A stretch of 64,000 nucleotides of DNA. It comes from Prostheceraeus crozeri (Eukaryota > Platyhelminthes > Polycladida > Euryleptidae). The stretch spans positions 1 to 64,000 of the forward strand of contig CAJQUW010000898.1 of assembly GCA_907163375.1 (NCBI GenBank), read 5' to 3'. Position numbers and translations under genes: made by a program. The notes under the pieces are model-generated. The model worked only from the letters and a program-made list of their open reading frames with translations. It searched no databases and was not told the DNA's origin. Positions 1 through 10,830 of this stretch are shown here, piece by piece (the stretch's first letter is position 1; every line of letters begins with the position of its first letter).

Positions 1-393
1 ATCGTGATCTTTGAAATATAGCTTTTGACTCTACAATGAAGTTGGAAGCTTCAAAACTTCAAAGACTGTTCACCAATTTTGCGAAGAACTATCCAACTGG
101 AATACTTCTGAACCGTTAAATACCGCCCACAATTACTTGATGATAACTGTATCCAAAACTTTGCAACATCATCGCAAAATTCGTCATATTTCCTGTAAAA
201 CAGAACAATCATCTTACAGCAATCCCTTATCAATGCGATCAAACATGCAATCATGTATAGGCTGCAACGGAAATCTAGAAATTCAATAATGCCTTACTCA
301 AAAAGTGCCACAAACTTCCTTTGCAATATTTTCTATCAATGTTATGCCAGTATGCAAATTTTAACTATTGTGCCAATTTTCTAAGAATTCCAG

Positions 394-489
394 GTCAAGA
401 AAGCAACAACGGAAATCGAAGTTCCGGACTTGTCATTGGATGGCAACAAAGTCTTCGAACAAACAAAAGAAGCACAGCAACCTGTGAAC
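394..489 (+). CDS. Exon 1 of model (internal, phase 0-0)
   Basis: Acceptor TTCCAG before 394 and donor GTAAGT at 490. Encodes 32 acidic, polar residues (VKKATTEIEVPDLSLDG...). Being phase 0 at both ends it fits exon 2. It is not the first coding exon, since it begins at an acceptor and has no start codon. Positions 1-393 hold nothing else I can support. Confidence 0.55.
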
Positions 490-1293
490 GTAAGTCATTC
501 AACTCACGTTATTTGCAGCGTCACAAGTGAATTATCAAAGGATATTCAGTTGCTTCGACAAATCAAAGTCACTCGGTCAAAGTAAAAATAGAGGTTCTAG
601 ACGTTTCGTTCGTCTTTACGAAGATTGAAGTTTACATAGATATTTTAGTGCTGATCATAGATATCTTCAATTTCTAAAATTTACGAGATTCATCAGTGGT
701 CATAAAATCTTCCACTGTCTTTGCTAAGCACCTCAGAGTGACTAAACAACAGTGGCCAGCACGCAAGGGTCAATGTAACTCATGCATGTCCACCACTCAA
801 ATGATTTCACAATAAAATCGAGTAGAAAATCATCACATTATCCTGATCACTAGTGATCATGATCTGCAGCATCCGATGGATGTAGTATCGATTTCAAGAT
901 CAAATTGACCTTGATTCAATGAGCGATTTACGACTCTATATAAAGCTGATTGATAGTTCCGATTTATATTTCTGTCTATTTCGCTATGCCTTGAACAATC
1001 TTTCCAATAGTTTCAATATTTGGTCACTATGAACCCCAACATACTCATACACAGAGTCTCTTCACAAGAATATGAACGTGTCCTTATGAGACACTAAATG
1101 GACTCGCATTGCTTTTACTACAAAACAATTTTGATTTTTTCGGAATTTATGTTGAAAAGTGTAACTGACTGAAATATTTCACCGACAATGGTCATCTTAC
1201 TTACGTAGCTCTGACTATTTTCTTGAACTCCATTTGTAACTTCCAATGATTGAATTGAGGAAAGTATTGAAAACTGCTTCAATTTATTTTCAG

Positions 1294-1392
1294 AACAGAA
1301 AACTAAATCGACGGAAATATGCTGGAGGTTGGAGGCCTCGAATACGAATTGGAGAACCAAAAACCAGTGCTGATGTCAATCTGTTGTCACAG
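1294..1392 (+). CDS. Exon 2 (phase 0-0)
   Basis: Acceptor TTTTCAG and donor CAG|GTGCGT. Thirty-three basic residues including NRKLNRRKYAGGW. The frame is fixed by phase 0 on both sides. The preceding intron (490-1293) contains a TATATAAAG string near 937 whose meaning is unclear. Confidence 0.55.
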
Positions 1393-1935
1393 GTGCGTCA
1401 TGGTGTCTGTATCTTTGCATGTGCAACTTTATTGCTGCCACATGCCATCAAATAGCAGAGAGAACTTGCACCAACATTAAAAAGCTACTGACACTCAATG
1501 GAAATTGCTACTAGCACTTTAGCGGTCCTTGATTGGCTAGAAAATTGCAGAAGCGTTTCCATGACACTTGTATACTATTTAGTCGACACTCACTCATGCA
1601 CGATGGACGAGCATGGGTAATAAACGATTGCAGTCGGAGCTGCGAGAGAAAAAAGACAAACGTTCAATAATCGTGCTTTGTGCGTCTTAAAATCAATAGG
1701 AATAAATCCGGTTTCCAAGTTGTCAGGCGCGATGTGCGAACACGGTATTATTAAGTGTCAGTTTAAAGAGCTAAAGTTTCAGTTTAAAGAATGAAATTAA
1801 TCTAGTGTCAGCAGCATTTACACGTGCAAGTTAGGAGCAATACAATGTCACCCATACAGTTGCAACTGCAATCACGCCTTTAGAGATGATTGCACTGAAG
1901 ATGCTTGTTCCAATTGAGAATTTTCTTTTTTAAAG

Positions 1936-2119
1936 AGTCAGGACGATGACTTTGAGAGAAGTCCCTTCATGGAAGAAGAAGGTACCATGATGGAGCGGGA
2001 AACTGTTGAGACAGACAATGACTCTGAAGGTAATAAGACACTGCCTGAGGAAGGTGAGACAACAGAGATGGTGGATGAACGATATACAAAGCTCCGAAGG
2101 CATTATTCCTACAAGTCTG
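1936..2119 (+). CDS. Exon 3 (phase 0-1), acidic
   Basis: Acceptor after a T-rich tract (TTTTTTAAAG), donor G|GTAAGC. Encodes 61 residues rich in D and E (SQDDDFERSPFMEEEG...) and ends in YTKLRRHYSYKS plus the first base of a Glu codon that exon 4 completes. Confidence 0.7.
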
Positions 2120-3307
2120 GTAAGCTCTGAGAATTTTATAGGTATCGAGCTAATAGATTAAGTCCATTCTTGTTTAAAATTCTAAGTTGTTTCTGACTAC
2201 CATTTGTCAAGAATCAGTCATCTTACTGTCAGCTTGATCGTAGAATTGAGGCTATAGCCTTGAAAGCGAGGATCCTATCTAAGCTTCGTTCACATCGAAT
2301 GTGATTCCCCCTTGAAAGCAGCAAATAAAGTTACCTCCTATATCTTTGCCATCCCCTCTGTCAAATGCTTTCTGAGGCGGTAGAGTGAAGCAATCGTGCT
2401 TTCTCAATGTAGCTGGTTCGATGTCATAAGTAGTTGACCAAACGACGGGAGATCACTGAAACATGTATAGTAAAGCGCAAAAAGCAGTCTCCCCTTTCTA
2501 TAACGGTCGATCCCTATATTACAGCTTAAAATATCTTACTTTCTCGACTATAAAACGCGGGTTTTGAGATCATTTTTGCAATTTAAGTGCGCATAATAGG
2601 CCTATTTAAGGTCGTTTGGCATGAAGTAATTTTTAGTTTAGGATGTAATTGTCTTGTTTTTTAGTTTTGAACCATAGACGCTGTGTATATTTATAATGAG
2701 CCGGATTAGAAAAATTCTGAGGAACTCGAGACGCAAGATTTGCAAGAAGAGAAACTAGAAGCACAAGTTGAGTATACATATGGTTCTGAGCTTTTTGCTT
2801 CTGTTGTTCGATATTATCGATTTTTATGAGTATTAATTCAGTGATCATTGATTTGATCATTTCTTATTACTTTGATAAAAACCCATGAGAAAGATGACAA
2901 TTAAAATAGATTTGAACAAGGAGTTATATCTATGATTGATTGGAAGAAATACTGTGGGCAATTAAATAATTGTGATATCAATTATATTATGCTGATTATC
3001 AAGGAACAAAGAATTTAAAGCTCAAGCATCTGTTGACCAATAATTATCATTGATAACCATTGTTAGACAATATTAAAATCACAGACTTTATGAAGTCACA
3101 CTCCAACGGTAATGGTTTTATAATAGAGCTCGAAAAATTCTCTCAATTGATCAATTTAGGTACGGGTTCTATTTGTAGGCGAAAATATACTACTATCTTT
3201 TAAATTCTATTTTAGGGTGCACTGTTTTCGAAGGCTGTTTCTATCCAGACAATGAGGTGTGCAAAGTGAAAGTTACTTCGACTCCAACAGATAGGAAAAC
3301 TTGCTTT

Positions 3308-3335
3308 TTGCTATGAATTCAAGAATTCATAGCAA
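3308..3335. repeat. Perfect 13 bp hairpin
   Basis: TTGCTATGAATTC, two-base loop, then its exact reverse complement. Sits in the intron between exons 3 and 4. The rest of that intron (2120-3767) shows nothing else. Confidence 0.8.
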
Positions 3336-3767
3336 GAAGCATTTCGAAATGCTAATTTTTTGCCAGTTTTATTATAATTGCTATTCGTGCTAATGACAAT
3401 GACGAAGACACATTTCTTAAACAATCAGTTGTATTCTATGATAGAAAGAAACTCCGGGATCAATAAAATAATCAATATCTGCCTGCATGTTATATGAAAT
3501 AGAAAAATCAATAGCTAACTAAAACCTAGCCTAGCCGTTGAACAAAAGTGTTTATTAACAGTCATGTATAGACAATATAAAACTTCTTATAATTATATAA
3601 CTTTTTGTACATGTAATTACTTTTCAAAAACAGTGGTTTTTATAACAAAACTACTTAAAACCTGCTAATTGATTAATTTGTGTGGGGTTTCTATTAGAGA
3701 AAATGCGGTATCTCTACTATGTGTCAGAATTAGCCGGAGAAATGTGAATACAATCGTATCTTTTCAG

Positions 3768-4880
3768 AAGTAATTATTCAGCTCAGAAAAACGTCTGGTC
3801 CTCGTGAGATTCTTCGAATTGAGACCAAGTCTCTGTCTCGGGAATCAAGCTTTGAATCAACCAACACAAAAATGCACAACTTTGTAAAAGAATTTCGTGA
3901 AAATTCCAGCAAAGATGACACCAAAAAACAAAGGAAAATGGGAAATCAGAATTTTGGTTCCCAAGACATTGTGCCACAGCAAATAACAGAAAAGTTTGAA
4001 GATGCAATTATACACCTCAATGAACATGATGAACACGATACTACTTCTGCAACCAAGAATTGTGTTGAATTGGACATGAGGCATTTACTACGCACAGCCA
4101 GAGAATCGTTTTCATTTTCATCTCCGGATGAGCCTACCAAGAAACCACTGACCTATCATTCATCGATGATGGGAAAACGATTATTGCAGCTTGACAGGAA
4201 AGTGAATCCCTCTGCCAATAAACCAAATCAAACAAGTGGTGATCCTTTAAAGAAGAAGACGAAAAAGAAAACCAAATCAAAGACAAAGCGGAAGAAGGAA
4301 CCAGCTAGAACTATTTCTAATATTCTCAGTGATACATTCAGCAGCTACATTGGTGAAGATCAAAATAATACTGAAACAATCTGTCAGCAGGTTTGTGAAG
4401 TGATTGAGGCCCTGGACACAGCGACAACAGATGAAGCAGATGAAGATAGTGCAAAGGAATATCAGGGCGCCATTGACGAAATCAAGAAGAAGTTAGACGG
4501 TAAAATAGACTCACTGCTCGAAAGCATGGATGACCTGGAGCACAGGGGAGAGGATTCTGAAGAGACTGACGATTTTCCATGGTTGATGAATTTAAAAAAT
4601 AGCCTAGTGTCCTTGTATAAGAGAGAATTGTGGACATTGAAATCCAAAGGCTTTGGTTGTGAGTCATTTTTAGCTGGTGATGTTGCCGAATATGCACCAA
4701 TAGAGAAGATCGATGATCGAGTGCGAACAGCAGTAGGTGGAACTGGCTATCTGTCATCAGATTCTAGCGAAGAGAATGAAGAGGAGGGAGAAAACTATAA
4801 TAATGTAGAATTTGAAGAAATTGCAGAGAAAACTGAATTACAGGTCAATGACAGCCCAAATGAGTTGCTTCGTCATCATA
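3768..4880 (+). CDS. Exon 4, large charged low-complexity exon (phase 1-1)
   Basis: Acceptor CTTTTCAG ends at 3767; donor A|GTAAGG at 4881. The 1,113 nt exon is open throughout and supplies about 371 residues. In order it has a serine-rich start, a lysine tract around 4249-4296, a run of Glu/Asp-rich segments with helix-like spacing (4440-4560), and a tail with SSDSSEENEEEGE at about 4755-4793. The ATG at 3872 is internal to the exon, because the frame is open and splice-supported upstream of it. The frame runs on past the donor to 4957, which is read-through into the intron. No known domain was recognised. Confidence 0.8.
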
Positions 4881-5059
4881 GTAAGGTTGTGCGAAGTTCA
4901 TTTTTCTTGATGAATTGTTTAAATTTTAGTCTTCGTTTTAGTCGCAAAACATGTTAGATGGGAAGATGAGGTGAAAGGTATGATCTCAGTCATGTCATCA
5001 TCACAATTACAGCTTTATTGTCACAAAATCACGTTTGGGAGAATTCACAAAGGAATTTC

Positions 5060-5450
5060 TAAAGAGAATAAAGGACACCAACACCCTTGATTCCCCAGCC
5101 GCACTAGACTCACCCAGATTTGAACTCCACGGTTGAATTCTACGGTGGAGGAAAGCTCTCATTGTATTCACTAGGCCACGCCGTCGGTACAAAAGGAATA
5201 CGAGTGAAGGCAGAAGTCATCTCTATCGACAGCTAAGTGCCCTATTTATATTGACAGAATACTGTCAGCAGTCATTCTGTAGCGAGATCAGCATGTCATT
5301 TGACTATAAAGTCACTGGGAGATGACCTCTGCCTTCACTCGCATTCCTTTTGTACAGTCAGCGTGGCCTAGTGAAGAAGGTGCGAGCTCGTCTCCACCGC
5401 GGACTTTGGTGCAATTCCTGGCTCAGGCTAGTGCAGTCGAAGAATTGGTC
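5060..5450. repeat. Palindromic pair of tRNA-derived SINE heads
   Basis: Two diverged tRNA-like units point away from a central hairpin. The - strand unit (about 5190 to 5090) has an A-box-like GTGGCCTAGTGAAT and a B-box-like GAGTTCAAATCT. The + strand unit starts near 5361 with GTGGCCTAGTGAAG. Arms 5167-5222 and 5320-5375 are near-perfect inverted repeats with about 97 nt between them. Lies in the intron after exon 4. Confidence 0.65.
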
Positions 5451-5777
5451 TAAGAAATTAATTGTTGGAGTCTTTTATTGACTATTCAAAAAATCAATCT
5501 TGACTTTTGATCTCATGCAGATAATCGCCTGCTTTGTATCATTCCAATTTGATGCTTTTATGATTTGTGACATGTTTCACTTACCAGCTTTTTACCATCT
5601 TGATGTCTACGTTTCATTTTTGTCACCGTTTGAAATATTGTGTTGCAATTGAATTATCTATCACTTCAATTACCAACATTTCAACTCTTACTGTAAGTTT
5701 TCATGAAATGCATCACCTTGTTCACTATTGTTTGCTATTTATCACAATGTTTATTATCACATGAATTTTGCTTTTAG

Positions 5778-5816
5778 ATTCTGGTGAAGAGGAAGAAAAT
5801 ATGTCCGACAATGATG
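5778..5816 (+). CDS. Exon 5, 39 nt micro-exon (phase 1-1)
   Basis: Acceptor TGCTTTTAG and donor G|GTGAGC around 13 codons (NSGEEEENMSDND). The acidic composition matches exon 4, and the symmetrical phase means it could be an alternative cassette. Confidence 0.5.
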
Positions 5817-6828
5817 GTGAGCTATCATGTTCAAATTTTATCCTAATTATTCAAAAATCCTGATTTTCTTTGTTTTGCTACTTTTGATCTTTTACAATTC
5901 TTCATTCTAATGCTTGAGATAAATCTTCAAACTCATTATAATAGCATGAAAGTAGTAAGCTTTGGTCGTTAATTCTAAGTCATGCATCTAGTCTGTTTTA
6001 TGTGCAATATAACTAACTGTAGATATTGCAGCAACTGCGTTATGTCCGTCTCTTTGCGCAGAATTAAACCAAGTTGCTCGCAAAGTAGGCCTATCTCATA
6101 TAGAACATGTTGGGTCAACGCTGCGAATTGTTATTCGCAAAATATAATAATTGGTGTTCGTAAATGAGATCAGCTTCAATCTCCAAGTCCTGTGTGATGA
6201 TTTATACAACGACGACATTTTGAATTTCGAAGGAGGTTTTCGAAAAACATACTGTGTTTTTATGTTGCTTGCTCATAGAGTACGTTAATTTAACAGATTA
6301 AGCAATTGTTGCAATACACATAATATGCAAAGCCAGAGCATGATCTTCATGAAATCTTATTAAATTATCATCTTACAACAGGGATAAGCTGTACGCAGCA
6401 GCATGTACTGATCGGATAAAAAATGTCAAGAATAAGACGCATGTAGTCTTTTATTGTAGGTTCATCGAAAATTTATAATTAGCAGTTATTCATCATCGCA
6501 ATATTCACTTATTTATCTGAAGGTTTCGGCGACATGTCATTCAGTGGAACAGAGAGATTTTCAAATACCAGCACATTCATGCAGAAACTGAACAAAAATG
6601 TTATTTAATTCAATCTCTATTGTCTAAATTTTCTTCATCCGCACTGATTCCTGCTGCTTGGAAGAGTGTTGTCATGTCTCAAAAGTGTAGTTGGTTAAGT
6701 TGATAGCAATTGCAGTGAGACAAGCTCCATGACAGCCACAAAGGAAGGAAAATCAATATGAAGTGGTGTACATAAAATGCAATAACACAGAAATGTTTGA
6801 TAAATGTATGTCTCACCGCGCATTTCAG

Positions 6829-6927
6829 ATGGAAATGAATCAGCTCCAACCATCTCTGTAAAAATAAGCAGGGATAGACCATCCGCCAACGCAAAAACAT
6901 CGTTCGCTCTTCCAAATATCAAACAGG
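6829..6927 (+). CDS. Exon 6 (phase 1-1)
   Basis: Acceptor GCATTTCAG and donor G|GTAAGT. Thirty-three residues including SAPTISVKISRDRPSANAK. Phase-compatible with exons 5 and 8. Confidence 0.65.
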
Positions 6928-7903
6928 GTAAGTTCAGCTATATCATAGTGTTACTGCACTCTCAGTACTACATGTTTTTCAGTAGGTTTCAATCAACACT
7001 ACACAAATATCCATAAAAATCATTTTCTTCAATGTTTTCATTTTGTGTAGGAGTGAAAAGATATCTCTTCTATGTTAACTGTCGGGTGGGAAAATCAACT
7101 TTTCAGTCCCACGCGATCACAAAGATAACTTTTTTCTCCCGGAGCTAACTTTTCTTGTGCAAGCTCCTGTGTAAAAACATCATAGCATTCTGTAAACAAG
7201 TTATGATTAGTCAGAGACTACCAAGATATCGATATTCCCCATTAGCTCATCCAAAGATTTCGCGGTGCAGCCATCAATTTCATAATCAACAAAGACATCC
7301 ATAAGTCACAAAATGAAAAGCTACATTCTTTCGGGAGGAAATAGACGTTTCCTCCCTTGCGTATCTATCCATCCCTCGCTGCGGTGGGGGAGGATAAGTT
7401 GATATTTCTTCTCTCAAGAAAATAGCTAGCTTCCTATTGTCTTCGTTATTCATCATGTTTTAGATTAAGAAAGCAATCTTTCATTGAGCATAAAATGACC
7501 AAACCAATTTGAATGGCATTTTCAAATATGCATCAACTATGAATGTTTCTTTTTTATGCTCATAGAAATATACACTTTAGACGGACCTTCGGCGTCATGC
7601 GCCTCCTATCGGTGGATGGGAACGAAGAAGGCACAGGACGACGATGACCTGTCTATTGTACATCTTTCTACTTTGACTTTAAACTAAAGGATCAATTTCG
7701 AGCAAGCATTGAGCAGTTCTACATACCTTGATTTGAAGAAACCTGAAATGATTTTCTGTCGATTGGTCAATTATATAGAATGATAATTTGCTGTGAAACT
7801 TTTAAGTGATTATCTATGCATGCAATCCATTCAATCATGAAAAATACTTTCATTGCATGACTCATATCCCTTTCCTATTCTGTAACTGATTTAATTACTC
7901 TAG

Positions 7904-7993
7904 GACTTCTCGGGGACCGAAGTTTTCGAATGCCCACCGGTGTTAGTGGTGCGGCTACCACCGCCTTGACAGTTCTGCCATTGTCGACAACAG
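7904..7993 (+). CDS. Exon 7 (phase 1-1)
   Basis: Acceptor ATTACTCTAG and donor G|GTCTAT (weaker). Thirty residues starting GLLGDRSFRMPTGVSG and ending in a Thr-rich stretch. The weak donor lowers confidence. Confidence 0.58.
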
Positions 7994-8627
7994 GTCTATT
8001 ACATGTCGTCTTTTCCTCCTTAGTTATTCATTCTTCGACGTTTCTGTTGTTTGTCTGTCTAGTTGTAGAAGAAGATTTCTTGAATAATATACTTGTATGT
8101 CTAGATGAATGTTGTAATTATTGTCAACCGTGTTCAGTTAGCGTTGAGATACTGCAGATTCAATTAAACAATTTGTATGCATGATATCAAGTTACCCTTA
8201 AATCAAATTTGTGCAGTTTGGAAACTTGCAGTAATAATACTGCAGTCATCCAAGCCTGTCCCTCCACTGTACACTCATCACTCATGTACAGGCTTCCCGA
8301 GCCAAATCTAACGAATGCAAGTTGAAGATTAGTTGTACAATTTCAAAGACCACAGATAGCGGAATCAATTCCAATCATGCGTTACCTGAGCTTCAATGCA
8401 AAGGCACACAAGTTCGTGTTAAGCTCAAGTTCCAGATAAGGTAACCAATTTCAGCAACACCAAATTTCTATGGAATAATTGAAGATTGAACTTGCCTTCC
8501 TTTACTGATATCTTGCTTCAGTAGTTTGGCTTGACGGATAATGCTATGTCGTCTTGGGGAATGAAGCTATCTGATTCGATATCGCGGAATCTTCAATTGA
8601 TGACTTATGTCGTTCTGTCGCTCGTCG

Positions 8628-8780
8628 ATAGATCAATTGGCAGAACGCTGGCCTAGAATGCCAGAGGTCGATGGTTCAAATCCACCAAGACGCGCAGCTG
8701 TTCTCCGTCTGTTGAATTTTCACTGACTTGCATGCGCTACCAAGACTTAGCGCAACACATCACGACCATTTATCCAACAT
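8628..8780 (+). repeat. tRNA-like SINE head
   Basis: A-box-like TAGATCAATTGGCAGAA, a perfect 5 bp anticodon stem CTGGC/GCCAG around a 7 nt loop, and B box GGTTCAAATCC (8673-8683). The acceptor stem does not pair, so this is a SINE or pseudo-tRNA, not a working tRNA gene. Intron between exons 7 and 8. Confidence 0.5.
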
Positions 8781-9220
8781 TGAAATCTGTGAATTGAAAT
8801 CTCTTTGAAGCAGACCGACTATCTTTGAAATTACATGCCCGACCTTGAAGATGAATGACAAAATCCTGTGCGAGTCCAGCAAGTCAGAGCTTTAGAGCAT
8901 GGAATGCCAGTATTCCATGACCCACTGGCTTTGCAAATATCAGTGCTGGTCAGGATTTCTACTATTTGAATTCTTCATTTATGCATTGAATGAGATATCT
9001 GCGATTTGAATTTATAGTCTTAGGGACACTTATGTACTGTGAATGTGACACATGGAACAGAAGTAAACGAATGAATGTTTTTGTGGTAGAAGTGTTGCGG
9101 GTGAATTAGCCGAAATGACTCGAAAGTTTTCATATCCCTAGAAAATTTCCTTAATAAATTTGATTATTCAAATAATCTATATCTGATTATCAGATGTCTT
9201 ATTTGAGGAAATAATTGCAG

Positions 9221-9375
9221 CCTCACGAGCAACGCCAAACAGAGGTTCACGAAGACCGTCAACAGGTGCCAGTGGAATTCTGAAATCAGCCACTATTCAA
9301 CCCAAGTCTCCAAGTCCTCTAAAACCTGAAAAATCATCCACTTCGATTCTGCGACGAGAATCCACCACGACTGAG
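9221..9375 (+). CDS. Exon 8 (phase 1-0), Ser/Pro-rich
   Basis: Acceptor ATTGCAG and donor GAG|GTAGAT. About 52 residues, basic and Ser/Pro/Thr-rich, with GASGILKSATIQPKSPSP. Such composition suggests a disordered, phosphorylatable linker (inference). Followed by a 63 nt intron. Confidence 0.7.
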
Positions 9376-9438
9376 GTAGATGAAAACTGATGATGAATAT
9401 CTATGTGAGGAATTAACAGAAAGACATTTGATTTGTAG

Positions 9439-9579
9439 AGACGAGAGAGTTCTACAGAACGCACTGGAACATCCGCGTCCGGTGCTTCATATCAATCTGA
9501 CCTCAGTTTCCTTCTTATCAATTCTCCAACTCCTACTCCTGAATTGCCTCCAATATCGGAGGAGAAGAAAGATGAAGAG
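9439..9579 (+). CDS. Exon 9 (phase 0-0), Ser/Pro-rich
   Basis: Acceptor ATTTGTAG, donor GAG|GTAGGA. Forty-seven residues continuing the disordered Ser/Pro/Glu composition (SPTPTPELPPISEEKKDEE). Confidence 0.7.
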
Positions 9580-9771
9580 GTAGGACGACCTGAGGTAGTG
9601 GGGTGGATTTCACCCCAATCATCATAGGCATTGTAAAGTTGAATAAATACAAACATTAGCAATACTGTTCTAGCGTTTGTGATGTAAAATTACTATCACA
9701 TGCGAAATAGTAAGCATGCGAATAGCATGTTATCGAAATGTTGAAAAAGTTAAAAATCAGATGAAAAGGCA

Positions 9772-9860
9772 GTACATTGTAAGCCGTGCGCTCCTAAAGT
9801 AAACTAGAAAAAACTCCGAATACAGCCCTTACAGTGCTATGTTTACCGCGAGTGAGAAGA
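9772..9860 (+). repeat. End fragment of a TACACTGTAAGCC-type MITE
   Basis: The sequence TACATTGTAAGCCGTGCGCT followed by CCTAAAGTAAACTAG matches the left end at 30666 closely. No matching right end was found nearby. Confidence 0.5.
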
Positions 9861-10100
9861 CATGTCGTTGACGCAGCAGAAAATGATTTTTTTAGACAAA
9901 GAAGCGATTATTCATTTGAAGGCATTTGACCAGCGATGGTCATGCTGACGAAAGAAAAGTATTTACGAGCTTTGAAAGAATTACTTTTGCTTCGATCATG
10001 ACAAGGCTAGGAATTCCAAACTTCATTCGCTGACATGTTTTAATGGATATCTGGAGCTAACTTATTCTCTCCTTCATACGGAAACCCTTTGAAGCAGCAA

Positions 10101-10830
10101 TAGTCCGGCAGCCAGAACGAGTTTCTGCAGGGAACGAGGCCGAAAGTGAGATTTTCACAGAATGATGTACACCCTATGCCTACTACGAATCTACACGTCT
10201 GCCGAGTTCTAGTGAGTTCCTCTTCTTGTCAGACAATATCAAAGAAAAACACATGTAAATCCAATGGAACGCAGATTGCAGTTCTTGGCTATAATGAAAA
10301 TTTCCTATGTTTTCTCTGATTAAACGAAAAGTACTGAGCCTCTAGACTCACAATTTTTGGCAATGAATGTCTTCAGGCCATTTCCTTTCATCATCATGCA
10401 CTTCTGTCTATATAGCTAAACACATTTAGATTTGGCGAGCCTCTTAATGTCGGCAAACATAGACATTTTGAGTAACTTTATCCACATTCAACCACATTCT
10501 CGCATACATCGCCGATCAGAAGCTTCATAATATCACATGCACATCATAGGAAATGACTTGAAGACATTCCATGTCAAAAATTATGACTCTAGGCTTAGTA
10601 CTTATCGCTTAATTAGAGGAAACATACAAAATTTCATTTTAGCCAAAAGCTACAATCTGCGTCCCATTGGATTTACAAGTGTTTTTCTTTGATCGTGTCT
10701 GACAAGAAGAGGAACTCACTAGAACTCGGCAGACGTACCGATTCGTAGTAGGCATAGGGTGTACATCATTCTGTGAAAGTCTCACTTTCGGCCTTGTTCC
10801 CTGCAGAAACTCGTTCTGGCTGCCGGACCA
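10101..10830. mobile_element. Long-TIR DNA element, copy 1 (foldback MITE)
   Basis: Starts TAGTCCGGCAGCCAGAACGA and ends with its reverse complement (one end base differing). The inverted repeat continues inward for well over 200 bp on each side, so most of the 730 bp could fold back. Flanks GAAGCAGCAA and CAAGCAGCGT share AAGCAGC in register, a possible 8-10 bp target duplication. No transposase frame inside, so non-autonomous; long arms plus a roughly 9 bp duplication would suit a Mutator-like relative (inference). Intron between exons 9 and 10. Confidence 0.7.

Noticed and set aside
3872-4957. A stand-alone intronless gene starting at ATG 3872 and ending at 4957
   Set aside because: The frame is open upstream to a strong acceptor at 3767, and a strong donor sits at 4881. 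Phases agree with neighbouring exons, so it is an internal exon.
7568-7686. Extra exon between exons 6 and 7 (open after ATAG near 7566)
   Set aside because: No acceptable donor before the stop at about 7686, and the exons on either side already join in phase.
8628-8700. Functional tRNA-Ser-like gene
   Set aside because: The anticodon and T arms look right, but the acceptor stem does not pair and no terminator is obvious; more likely a SINE head.
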